From JBGPFS01 sp041483455 (GTDB lineage Bacteria; Chloroflexota; Limnocylindria; Limnocylindrales; CSP1-4), in assembly GCA_041483455.1 (NCBI GenBank), contig JBGPFS010000047.1:1-13659 (forward strand): DNA of 13,659 bases. Reading direction: 5' to 3'. The position numbers and the translations under genes are program-made. Below are positions 6,057-13,099 of the stretch, piece by piece (position 1 is the stretch's first letter; every line of letters begins with the position of its first letter). Below the pieces are notes generated by a model. That model had not been told where the DNA came from and ran no database searches. It saw only the letters and a program-made list of their open reading frames with translations.

Positions 6057-7850
6057 TCAGTCGCCCAGGATCGTCCGCCGGAGGAGCGGGATCGGGAGGG
6101 CCGCCGGGGCCATCACGGCCTCGAGGTGCTCGCGGTAGCGGAAGCCCGGCGTCTCGCCGAAGCCGCCCGGCAGGCCGCGCTCGACGACGGCCAGCGCGCC
6201 CCGGGGATCCGCGGACGCCGCGGCCCGGCGCCGGCGGACGTCGCGCTCGAGCTCCCACATCGCCATCGAACCCAGGAAGTAGGTCGAGAGCTGGGTCGAG
6301 GAGAGCCGCGCCCGGTTCCACTTGGCCCGAGCCTCGGCCTCCTCCTGGAAGCCGCCCTCGATCATCAGTCGAACGGCCTCGTCCTCGGCCAGTGGGCCGC
6401 CGACGGCCTCGCCGGCATGAATCCGGACGTCGATGACCGCGTTCAGGATCGCTCTCAGGTAGTACTTCCAATGGCTGAGCCGGAGCGCCGGGTCGTCCGC
6501 GCCGTAGCCCAGGTCCATCATCACCTGGGTGACGTAGACCGCCCAGCCCTCCGCGTAGACCCCGCTCCCGAAGACGGCCCGGGCGAGCGACGGGCAGCGG
6601 TTCGCCCAGACCCCCTGGAGGTAGTGGCCGGGGACGGCCTCGTGGATCGTCAGGAGCCGGAGCTGGCGGTCGTTGTCCTCGCGGAGGTGGCTCTCGGCCT
6701 GCTCCGCGGTCCAGTCGACCGGGATCGGGGTGATCGCGAAGAAGGCCTTCTGGCCCCGGTCGAGCACGCCCGGCGAGTCGAGCATCGCGCCGCCGAACGA
6801 GGCCAGGAAGCCGGGCGTCCAGCGGATCTCGAGCGGCTCATCGGCCGGTCCGACCAGGTCGCGCTCGCGACAGAACGCCTCGATCCTGGCGAGCTCGGCA
6901 CGGCAGAAGTCGAGGAGTCCGTCGGCAGCCGGGTGCTCGACCGCGATCGCGTCGAGGACCTCGCGGACCAGGACGTCGTGGTCGGTCGGCCGCTCCCGGC
7001 CCGGACACCAGGCGGGCCACATGGCCTCGGCCAGGCGGACCATCTCCGCCCGCACGGCCGCGGCCTCGAGCTCGGCCCGCGCGAGGACCCGGGCCGGGGT
7101 CAGGGTCGCGTCCTTGAGCGTGTGCCGGAGCTTGGTCGCGAAGAGCTCGGCGCCCAGCCGACCCTCCCCCACCGCGGTCGGCAGGACGACGTCGCGCAGG
7201 TGGGCCTGGAAGCTCGCCAGGGCCGTCTTCGCGGTCAGGGCGGCCGCCCGAACGCGGGGCAGGATCGCGGCCACTGCCGGGTCGGCGGCAGCGCCGGCCT
7301 CGGCCGCGACCACGGCGTCGTCAGCGAGCTCGTCGATCCCCGGGAAGCGCTCGAGCGCGGTCTCGGTGTGGAGCCGGGCGACCGGCCTGACGCCCGGCAC
7401 CCCGGCCAGCCGTTCGCGTGCCGCCGCGAGCACGTCGGGGATCCCCTCGAGCCGACCCGCCGCGCCGACGAGCCGGTCGGCCAGCGGGGCGTAGTCGCGA
7501 GCGAGGAGCGGGAAGAGCCCGAACCCGATCAGGTAGTTCCATTCGAGCGGGTTCCAGTCGAGCTCCCGGAGCTCGGTCTCCTCGAACCGGATCCCGTCCA
7601 GCTCGCCCAGGAGGAGGTCCCGGTCGATCCGCTCGTCGGCGGTCAGCTCCTCGTCGGCCCACGTCCGGAGCTCGGCTTCCCAGCGGTCGACGAAGGCGCA
7701 CCGGGCCGCGGTCCCGGCAGCGCTCAGGTCCGGCCAGACGGCGTCGAAGTCGTGCATCCCCGCGGCGGTCGCGTGGACGGGGAAGGCCGGGAAGAACTCG
7801 GCGAAGAAGGCCTCGATCCGGTCGGCGAAGGGGGCGGTCGATCTGCTCAT
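6057..7850 (-). CDS. DUF885 family putative metal-dependent hydrolase
   Basis: A 597-residue protein of the usual DUF885 length. The diagnostic motif T-I-H-E-A-V-P-G-H-Y-L-Q places H403, E404 and H409 as probable zinc ligands and catalytic residue; it is followed about 30 residues later by Y-A-E-G-W-A-V-Y, whose Glu is the likely third ligand, as in zincin-like peptidases. The N-terminal two thirds is mainly helical, as expected. No signal peptide is visible: the N terminus is M-S-R-S-T-A-P-F-A-D and polar, so a cytoplasmic location is likely. Members of this family are generally considered peptidase- or hydrolase-like, but substrates are poorly defined, so no specific reaction is assigned. 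The ATG at 7850 is supported by a TACACT box 6 nt upstream, consistent with a leaderless transcript. It stands alone on this strand and ends at the shared hairpin. Confidence 0.92.
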   Translation of the reverse strand: MSRSTAPFADRIEAFFAEFFPAFPVHATAAGMHDFDAVWPDLSAAGTAARCAFVDRWEAELRTWADEELTADERIDRDLLLGELDGIRFEETELRELDWNPLEWNYLIGFGLFPLLARDYAPLADRLVGAAGRLEGIPDVLAAARERLAGVPGVRPVARLHTETALERFPGIDELADDAVVAAEAGAAADPAVAAILPRVRAAALTAKTALASFQAHLRDVVLPTAVGEGRLGAELFATKLRHTLKDATLTPARVLARAELEAAAVRAEMVRLAEAMWPAWCPGRERPTDHDVLVREVLDAIAVEHPAADGLLDFCRAELARIEAFCRERDLVGPADEPLEIRWTPGFLASFGGAMLDSPGVLDRGQKAFFAITPIPVDWTAEQAESHLREDNDRQLRLLTIHEAVPGHYLQGVWANRCPSLARAVFGSGVYAEGWAVYVTQVMMDLGYGADDPALRLSHWKYYLRAILNAVIDVRIHAGEAVGGPLAEDEAVRLMIEGGFQEEAEARAKWNRARLSSTQLSTYFLGSMAMWELERDVRRRRAAASADPRGALAVVERGLPGGFGETPGFRYREHLEAVMAPAALPIPLLRRTILGD

Positions 7851-7856
7851 CCGCCG

Positions 7857-7862
7857 AGTGTA
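7857..7862 (-). promoter_or_regulatory. Leaderless-type -10 box (TACACT) of the DUF885 gene
   Basis: Read on the - strand, TACACT lies exactly 6 nt before the ATG. A -10 box at that distance puts the transcription start at or next to the start codon, so the mRNA would have no 5' leader. No good -35 is visible. The same geometry recurs at 7897 and 10943 on the other strand, which strengthens each case. Confidence 0.55.
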
Positions 7863-7896
7863 GGCCGCAGGTCGCCCATGCCGCCGCCGGCTCCCG

Positions 7897-7902
7897 TAGA
7901 CT
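7897..7902 (+). promoter_or_regulatory. Leaderless-type -10 box (TAGACT) before the short reading frame and racemase
   Basis: TAGACT is 7 nt before the GTG at 7910 and 54 nt before the racemase GTG at 7957. By the geometry of the other two boxes it would start the transcript at the 16-codon reading frame, not at the racemase. It is divergent from the DUF885 box, 35 nt away, so the two promoters share one small control region. No recognisable -35. Confidence 0.5.
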
Positions 7903-7909
7903 CCCCTGC

Positions 7910-7960
7910 GTGACCGTCGACCGCGCCACCTGGATCGACCCGAGCGGGGTCTCCGCGTGA
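7910..7960 (+). CDS. Possible 16-residue leader peptide upstream of the racemase
   Basis: GTG at 7910 opens 16 codons (V-T-V-D-R-A-T-W-I-D-P-S-G-V-S-A) ending at TGA 7958-7960. The start lies 7 nt after a TANNNT box, where a leaderless start would be expected. The stop overlaps the racemase GTG as GTGA, the same kind of overlap that couples the neighbouring gene pairs (ATGA). The racemase has no clear ribosome-binding site of its own, so ribosomes finishing this peptide could re-initiate on it. No run of regulatory codons is obvious, although it holds one Trp and one Pro. It is too short for codon statistics and could be chance. Confidence 0.35.
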   Translation: MTVDRATWIDPSGVSA

Positions 7961-9141
7961 ACCGGGCGGCGACTCCGCGGGCCGGTGCGGCGGCCGACGG
8001 CCCCCTCGCGGTCTCGACGATCGACTACCACGCCGCCGGCGAGCCCTTCCGGATCGTGACCGGCGGCGTCCCGGCCCTGCGCGGCCGGACCGTGCTCGAG
8101 CGGCGGCGCGACGCGCGCGACCGGCTCGATCACGTCCGCCGGTTCCTCGTCAACGAGCCCCGGGGCCACGCCGACATGTACGGCGCCTTCGTCACCGAGC
8201 CGAACGACGCCGGCGCCGACCTGGGGGTCGTCTTCTTCCACAACGAGGGCTACTCGACCGCCTGCGGCCACGGCACGATCGCCCTGGTGACCTGGGCGCT
8301 CGAGTCGGGCCTCCTCATCGCGACCGGGCCGGAGACGGTCGTCACGGTCGACGTCCCATCCGGCCGGCTCGTCTGCCGCGCGCGGCTCGATCCCGACGGG
8401 TCGCACGTCGCGGCGGTCCGCTTCCGGAACGTGCCCGCCTTCACGCTGGCCCGCGACGTCCGCGTCTCGACGGCGCGCGGTCCGGTCGATCTCGACGTCG
8501 CCTTCGGCGGGGCCTTCTACGGCTCGCTCGACGTGCGCTCGGTCGGGCTCGACGTCTCGGCCGCGAGCCTGCCCGCGCTCATCGCGCTCCAGCGCGAGCT
8601 GCGGCCGACCCTCGAGCGGATGCTCGAGGTCGTACACCCCGACGAACCGGAGCTGCGCGGCATCTACGGGATCGTCTTCTGGCAGGACGAACCGACGAGC
8701 GCCGTGGACCGGGCGGCCGGGATCGGCCTGACCCAGCGCAACGTGACCGTCTTCGCCGACGGCGAGGTCGACCGGTCGCCCTGCGGGAGCGGAACCTCCG
8801 CCCGCCTGGCGCTGCTCGCGGAGGCGGGCCGGCTGCCGATCGGCGCCGGATCGCCGACGGGCCGGGCCGTCGACGGCGGGCCGTCGAGCAGCGGGGCGGC
8901 GGACGGCGGCGGTGCGGACGGCGGCGGTGCGGACGGCGGGGCGGCGGCCGACCGACCGACCGCCCTGCGCCATCTCGGGATCGTCGACACGGCGTTCCTC
9001 GGCTGGCTCGTCGACGAGACCGCGGTCGGCGGACGGCGCGCCTTCGGCACCGAGATCGAGGGCTCCGCCCATCTCACCGGGCGCCACCAGTTCGTGCTCG
9101 ATCCCCGCGACCCGCTCGGGACCGGCTTTCTCCTCCGCTGA
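7957..9141 (+). CDS. Proline racemase / hydroxyproline epimerase family protein
   Basis: A 394-residue enzyme of the proline racemase superfamily, which uses two acid/base thiols to invert the alpha carbon of proline or hydroxyproline without a cofactor. Both thiols are present: C103 in A-C-G-H-G-T and C276 in D-R-S-P-C-G-S-G-T. The trans-3-hydroxy-L-proline dehydratase branch normally has Thr at the second position, so racemase or epimerase activity fits better, although the C-terminal text (T-G-R-H-Q-F-V-L-D-P and an F-L-L-R end) recalls that branch. The protein is longer than usual because of a Gly/Asp/Ala-rich insert at about 298-335. GTG 7957 is the only start upstream of the conserved S-T-I-D-Y-H-A-A-G-E-P. 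No signal peptide, so cytoplasmic. It is followed after 11 nt by an amidohydrolase, probably co-transcribed; the true substrate is unproven. Confidence 0.88.
   Translation: MNRAATPRAGAAADGPLAVSTIDYHAAGEPFRIVTGGVPALRGRTVLERRRDARDRLDHVRRFLVNEPRGHADMYGAFVTEPNDAGADLGVVFFHNEGYSTACGHGTIALVTWALESGLLIATGPETVVTVDVPSGRLVCRARLDPDGSHVAAVRFRNVPAFTLARDVRVSTARGPVDLDVAFGGAFYGSLDVRSVGLDVSAASLPALIALQRELRPTLERMLEVVHPDEPELRGIYGIVFWQDEPTSAVDRAAGIGLTQRNVTVFADGEVDRSPCGSGTSARLALLAEAGRLPIGAGSPTGRAVDGGPSSSGAADGGGADGGGADGGAAADRPTALRHLGIVDTAFLGWLVDETAVGGRRAFGTEIEGSAHLTGRHQFVLDPRDPLGTGFLLR
8899..8943 (+). repeat. 15-bp in-frame tandem repeat (A-D-G-G-G) in the racemase insert
   Basis: Two exact copies of GCGGACGGCGGCGGT (8899-8913, 8914-8928) are followed by a third copy that differs at its 3' end (8929-8943). 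Each copy adds five residues, so the frame is kept when copy number changes. It lies in a flexible insert between the second catalytic Cys region and the conserved C-terminal strand, and probably makes a surface loop. Confidence 0.85.
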
Positions 9142-9152
9142 AGGGAGACCTC

Positions 9153-10904
9153 GTGTCGTCGACCGATCCCGCCGCGCCACCTCGGGCGACCCCGGCCTCC
9201 CCCGGACCCTCCACGGCCGGGGCGGACCTGCTGATCGTCGGCGGGCGCGTCTTCCGGGGGTTCGGGCCGGGAGCGGAAGCGCCGCTCGGGTCCGAGCTCG
9301 GCGACCGGCCCGAGGGCGGTCCGACCGCCGTCGCGGTCCGCGACGGCCGAATCGCCTTCGTCGGCGGCGACGAGGAGGCGCTCGGCACCTGGCGCGGCCC
9401 GGCGACCGAGCTCGTCGGGGCCCGGGGCGGGCTGATCCTCGCCGGCTTCGACGATGCGCACTCGCACCTCCTCGGCGGGGCGCGCTCGCTCGACCAGGTC
9501 GACCTGTTCGGGCTCGACCGGCTCGAGGCCATCCAGGCCGCGGTCCGCACGGCCGCCGAGGCCGACCCGGACACGCCGTGGGTCGTCGGTCGCGGCTGGC
9601 TCTACGTCCCGTTCCCGGGCGGGCTGCCCACCCGCGAGCAGCTCGACACCGTCGTGTCCGACCGACCGGCGTTCCTGACCGGCTACGACGGCCACACCGC
9701 CTGGGCGAACTCCGCCGCGCTGAGGGCGGCCGGGATCGACCGCGAGACCCCCGACCCGCCGAACGGCGAGATCGTCCGCGACCCCTCGAGCGGCGAGCCG
9801 ACCGGGGCCCTCAAGGAGGCCGCCCAGGCGCTCGTCGAGCGAGTCATGCCGGTCCCGAGCCGGGAGGCCGATCTGGCGGCACTCCGCCGGACCTTCGGCC
9901 TCTTCCACCGCCTCGGGCTGACGGCCGCCCAGGACGCCTGGGTGACCGTCGACGAGATCGCCGTCTACCGCGAGCTGGCGGAGGCCGGCCAGCTGACGAT
10001 CCGCCTCCGGCTGGCCCTCGCGATGGAGAGCACCCAGACCCTGGCGGCATGGCGCGACCGGCTCGAGACCTACGCCGAGGCGATCCGACCGCTGGAAGGC
10101 GGGCGCTGGCTCCGGGCGGGGATCCTCAAGGGGTTCGTCGACGGGGTCGTCGAGTCGCGGACCGCGGCGATGCTCGAGCCCTACGAGGGGACCGATTCCC
10201 GGGGCACCCCCGGGTACGAGCCGGACCAGCTCGACGCGTTCGTGGCCGAGGCCGACCGGCGGGGCTGGCAGGTGGAGCTCCACGCGATCGGCGACCGGGG
10301 CGTCCGGATGGCCCTGGATGCTCACGAGCGGGCCGCGCTCGCCAACGGGCCCTGGCGAGGCGGCATCCCCCGCCGCCACCGGGTCGAGCACATCGAGACG
10401 ATCTCGGCGGCCGACATCGCGCGCTTCGGCCGGCTCGGCGTGATCGCCAGCATGCAGCCCTACCACGCGGATCCGTCCCCGAACCAGATCTCGCTGTGGG
10501 CCGGCAACATCGGCCCGGAACGGGCGTCGCGGGCCTGGCCGTGGCGCTCGATCCGGGCGGCCGGCGGGACGATCGCATTCGGCTCGGACTGGCCGGTCGT
10601 GCCGTTCGATCCGTTCATCGCCCTCAACGGCGCGGTGACCCGCCAGACCGTCGAGGGGTCGCCCGCCGGCGGCTGGCTCCCCGAGGAGCGGCTCGGCCTG
10701 CCCGAGGCACTGAGCGCCTACACCCTCGGTTCCGCGACGGCGGCGTTCGCCGAGGACCGGCGCGGGACGATCGCGCCGGGCAGGAGCGCGGATCTGATCG
10801 TCCTCGACCGGGACCTGCTGGCCGACGGCCCGAGCGCGATCATCGGGACCCAGGTGGCGCTGACGGTCGTCGACGGGCGGGTCGTCCATCGTGCCGCTGG
10901 CTGA
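9153..10904 (+). CDS. YtcJ-like amidohydrolase (Amidohydro_3 family)
   Basis: A 583-residue metal-dependent hydrolase of the amidohydrolase superfamily. The metal-binding H-x-H is H103/H105 in D-A-H-S-H-L; the candidate bridging lysine is K326 in L-K-G-F-V-D-G; further ligands are H377 in H-A-I-G-D-R-G, H413 in V-E-H-I-E, and the catalytic D479 in G-S-D-W-P-V. The family signature near the end, G-T-I-A-P-G-R-S-A-D-L-I-V-L-D, closes the small beta domain whose first half is at about 25-95. Relatives hydrolyse amides, formamides or similar bonds, and specificity cannot be read here. The first ~24 residues are Pro/Ala/Ser-rich and lack a hydrophobic core, so this is not a signal peptide. The GTG start is preceded by AAGGGAG at 9141-9147, 5 nt away, which begins in the last base of the racemase stop. 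Likely in one operon with the racemase. Confidence 0.92.
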   Translation: MSSTDPAAPPRATPASPGPSTAGADLLIVGGRVFRGFGPGAEAPLGSELGDRPEGGPTAVAVRDGRIAFVGGDEEALGTWRGPATELVGARGGLILAGFDDAHSHLLGGARSLDQVDLFGLDRLEAIQAAVRTAAEADPDTPWVVGRGWLYVPFPGGLPTREQLDTVVSDRPAFLTGYDGHTAWANSAALRAAGIDRETPDPPNGEIVRDPSSGEPTGALKEAAQALVERVMPVPSREADLAALRRTFGLFHRLGLTAAQDAWVTVDEIAVYRELAEAGQLTIRLRLALAMESTQTLAAWRDRLETYAEAIRPLEGGRWLRAGILKGFVDGVVESRTAAMLEPYEGTDSRGTPGYEPDQLDAFVAEADRRGWQVELHAIGDRGVRMALDAHERAALANGPWRGGIPRRHRVEHIETISAADIARFGRLGVIASMQPYHADPSPNQISLWAGNIGPERASRAWPWRSIRAAGGTIAFGSDWPVVPFDPFIALNGAVTRQTVEGSPAGGWLPEERLGLPEALSAYTLGSATAAFAEDRRGTIAPGRSADLIVLDRDLLADGPSAIIGTQVALTVVDGRVVHRAAG

Positions 10905-10942
10905 GGCCTTCCCGAGCGTTCGTCGGGGCCCTGTCCACCGGC

Positions 10943-10948
10943 TACCCT
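10943..10948 (+). promoter_or_regulatory. Leaderless-type -10 box (TACCCT) of the methyltransferase/reductase gene
   Basis: TACCCT lies exactly 6 nt before the ATG at 10955, the same spacing as in front of DUF885. TTCGTC at 10919-10924, 18 nt upstream, is a weak -35 candidate. There is no ribosome-binding site before this ATG, which fits a leaderless mRNA. The 50-nt gap after the amidohydrolase is too short for a known SAM or cobalamin riboswitch. A weak CCCGA/TCGGG hairpin at 10911-10927 overlaps the -35 candidate and might end the upstream transcript. Confidence 0.55.
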
Positions 10949-10954
10949 AGCCCG

Positions 10955-13099
10955 ATGAACCAGCGCGATCGGTTCCGCGCCCGGCTGGCCGCCCGACCGC
11001 TCCTCGCGGACGGAGGGATGGGCACGCTCCTCTTCAGCCGGGGGATCCCGCAGCGGGCCTGCCTCGACGAGCTCGCGACCAGCCGGCCCGACCTGATCGG
11101 GGCGATCCACCGCGAGTACCTCGAGGCCGGGGCGGACCTGATCGAGACCGCGACCTTCGGGGCGAACCGGATCAGGCTGGCCGGGTTCGGGTTCGCGGAC
11201 AGCGCCGCCCGGTTCAACCGGAAGGCGGCCCAGGTCGCCCGCGAGGCACGCGACGTGGCCGGCCGCGAGGCGCTCGTCGGCGGCTCGATCGGTCCGCTCG
11301 GCGCGCCGAGCCGGGGTGAGATCACCCACGATCCGGCGACGATCCGGGCCACCTACCGCGAGCAGATCGAGGGCCTGCTCGAGGGAGGGGTCGACGTCCT
11401 CGTGCTCGAGACGTTCTACGAGCTGGAGCACCTCCTCCTGGCGATCGAGACGGCCCGGACGCTCGCCGACCTGCCGATCCTCGCCTCGATGACCTTCGGG
11501 GAGGAGCTCCAGGCCCTCGACGACACGACCCCGGCCGCCGCCTACGCCGCGCTGACGGCCGCCGGCGCCGACGCGATCGGGGTGAACTGCGGGGTGGGTC
11601 CGATCGCCTGCCTCGACGCGATCGTCGCGATGGGCGAGGCGGGCGGGAACGCCGTGCCGTCGGTCCCGCGGTCGGTCATGCCGAACGCCGGCCTCCCCCA
11701 ACGGATCGAGGGCCACTTCGTGTACGCGGCCGAGCCCGAGTACCTCGGCCGGATGGTCCCCCGGTTCCTCGCCGCCGGAGCGCGGATCGTCGGCGGCTGC
11801 TGCGGCACCACGCCGGCCCACGTCGCCGCGATGCGCCGTGCGCTCGACGGCCTGGCCGGAGTGGCGGCCGGGCCCGAGCCCGGGGCCGGGGGCGGGTCCG
11901 GGGCCGGGACTGGATCCGGGGCCAGGGGCGGGTCCGGGGCCGGGTCGACCGGCTCGCCCTCGTCCGAGGCCGCCGCCGCGGAGTCCGCCGCGGAGTCCGC
12001 CGCGGTCGCCGCCGCGGATTCGGCCGGCGCCCGGCGCGGCGAGGACGTCGGCCCGCGGGTCGTCCCGCTCGAGATCGCCGGGGCCACCGACGACGGCTCG
12101 GCACCGCCCCCGTCGCGGTTCGCCCGGGCCCTGGCGGCCGCCGCGCGCGGCGAGCGGTTCCTCGTCTCGGTCGAGATCGATCCGCCGCGCTCGATCCGGA
12201 TCGAGCGGACGCTCGAGGCGGCCCGCCTCCTCCGCGACGCGGGCGTCGACGCGGTGAACATCAGCGACTCGGCGATGGCGCGGGTGCGGATGGGCGCGCT
12301 GGCCGTCGCCTTCGGCATCCAGCACGACGTGGACCTCGAATGCATCGTCCATGTCACGACCCGGGACCGGAACCTGATGGCCCTCGAGTCCGAGCTCCTC
12401 GGCGCCCACGCGCTCGGGGTCCGCAACATCCTGGCCCTGACCGGCGACCCGCCCCGGGTCGGCGACTACCCGACCGGCACCGGGGTCTGGGACGTCGACT
12501 CGATCGGCCTGATCGAGATCCTCGCCCGGCTCGACCGGGGCGAAGACCAGGCCGGCCAGCCGATCGGGCAGCGGGCCGGCTTCACGGTCGCCTGCGCCCT
12601 CGACCCGACGGCCGCCGACGCGGCCACCGAGTGGGATCGGCTCGAACGCAAGCTGGAGGCCGGAGCGGACCTGATCATGACCCAGCCGCTCTACGGGCTC
12701 GACCAGGTCGAGGCGATGGACGCGGAGGCGCGACGGCGATTCGGGCCGGGCGGCTTCCCGGTCCCGGTCCTCCTCGGCGTGCTGCCGCTCCAGAGCGCCC
12801 GTCACGCGGAGTTCCTCCACAACGAGGTCCCCGGGATCACGATCCCCGCCGCCAGCCGGGCGGCGATGGCCGCCGCCGGCGACCGCGGTGCGGAGGTCGG
12901 GCTGGAGATGGCCCTGACCTTCCTGGGTGCCGCCCGCGAGCTCGTGGCGGGGACCTACGTCATGCCGAGCTTCGGCCGCTACGAGCAGGCGGCGGAGCTG
13001 GTCCGCCGGATCCGGAACGGCCAGGCGGCAGCCCGCCAGGAGGCAGCCCGCCAGGAGGCAGCCCGCCAGGAGGCAGCCCGCCAGGAGGCAGCCCGATGA
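10955..13099 (+). CDS. Bifunctional homocysteine S-methyltransferase / methylenetetrahydrofolate reductase
   Basis: A 714-residue fusion of two methionine-cycle activities, as in Bacillus YitJ. Residues 1-300 form the homocysteine S-methyltransferase barrel: G-G-M-G-T near the N terminus and zinc ligands C212 (V-N-C-G-V-G-P) and C282-C283 (G-G-C-C-G-T-T). No cobalamin-binding domain is present, so this half does not look like complete MetH. Residues about 395-690 are an FAD-dependent MTHFR barrel, with E407 (V-E-I-D-P-P), D498 (T-G-D-P-P) and Q577 (T-Q-P-L-Y) at the places of the catalytic and flavin- or folate-binding residues of E. coli MetF. The reductase makes 5-methyl-tetrahydrofolate; the transferase methylates homocysteine, donor uncertain. 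Between them is an ~80-residue Gly/Ser then Ala/Glu-rich linker, and the tail after 688 is five Q-(E/A)-A-A-R units. Start is set by the TACCCT box and the conserved N terminus. The stop overlaps the next gene by ATGA. Confidence 0.93.
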   Translation: MNQRDRFRARLAARPLLADGGMGTLLFSRGIPQRACLDELATSRPDLIGAIHREYLEAGADLIETATFGANRIRLAGFGFADSAARFNRKAAQVAREARDVAGREALVGGSIGPLGAPSRGEITHDPATIRATYREQIEGLLEGGVDVLVLETFYELEHLLLAIETARTLADLPILASMTFGEELQALDDTTPAAAYAALTAAGADAIGVNCGVGPIACLDAIVAMGEAGGNAVPSVPRSVMPNAGLPQRIEGHFVYAAEPEYLGRMVPRFLAAGARIVGGCCGTTPAHVAAMRRALDGLAGVAAGPEPGAGGGSGAGTGSGARGGSGAGSTGSPSSEAAAAESAAESAAVAAADSAGARRGEDVGPRVVPLEIAGATDDGSAPPPSRFARALAAAARGERFLVSVEIDPPRSIRIERTLEAARLLRDAGVDAVNISDSAMARVRMGALAVAFGIQHDVDLECIVHVTTRDRNLMALESELLGAHALGVRNILALTGDPPRVGDYPTGTGVWDVDSIGLIEILARLDRGEDQAGQPIGQRAGFTVACALDPTAADAATEWDRLERKLEAGADLIMTQPLYGLDQVEAMDAEARRRFGPGGFPVPVLLGVLPLQSARHAEFLHNEVPGITIPAASRAAMAAAGDRGAEVGLEMALTFLGAARELVAGTYVMPSFGRYEQAAELVRRIRNGQAAARQEAARQEAARQEAARQEAAR
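11870..12106 (+). repeat. Low-complexity linker region of the fusion gene
   Basis: Codons 306-384 contain irregular GGGTCCGGGGCC-like units coding G-S-G-A, then a 12-bp tandem repeat GAGTCCGCCGCG at 11981-11992 and 11993-12004 coding A-E-S-A. The protein segment is first Gly/Ser-rich and then Ala/Glu/Ser-rich, so it should be flexible and then possibly helical. It separates the two catalytic barrels and is probably variable between relatives. Confidence 0.8.
13022..13096 (+). repeat. Five 15-bp tandem repeats carrying AGGAGG, coding tail and ribosome-binding region
   Basis: The unit is CAGGAGGCAGCCCGC. The first copy (13022-13036) has GCG for GAG; the next three are exact, and the last (13082-13096) differs only in its final base, which is also the A of the next ATG. 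In the upstream frame each unit reads Q-E-A-A-R. Four copies contain AGGAGG; the last, at 13083-13088, is 7 nt before the TPM gene ATG and is a near-ideal ribosome-binding site. Copy-number change would keep both frames intact. Confidence 0.95.

Noticed and set aside
6126..7913. 595-codon + strand frame opposite DUF885
   Set aside because: No recognisable motif, and the - strand has the intact DUF885 motif set.
7957..9141. Trans-3-hydroxy-L-proline dehydratase assignment
   Set aside because: The second catalytic position is Cys (C276), whereas dehydratases normally have Thr there; kept only as a relative.
8664..10889. 741-codon - strand frame opposite racemase and amidohydrolase
   Set aside because: It runs across two genes with clear catalytic motifs and is compositionally a shadow.
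8912..10954. Upstream extension of the methyltransferase/reductase frame
   Set aside because: It overlaps the whole amidohydrolase in another frame; the conserved N terminus and TACCCT box place the start at 10955.
10905..10954. SAM or cobalamin riboswitch before the methionine-cycle gene
   Set aside because: Only 50 nt are available and the promoter box is 6 nt from the start, leaving no leader RNA.
10718..12820. 700-codon - strand frame opposite the methyltransferase/reductase
   Set aside because: Shadow of a gene with conserved catalytic residues; no independent motif.
13022..13096. CRISPR-like array
   Set aside because: The 15-bp units are directly adjacent with no spacers and are in-frame coding sequence.
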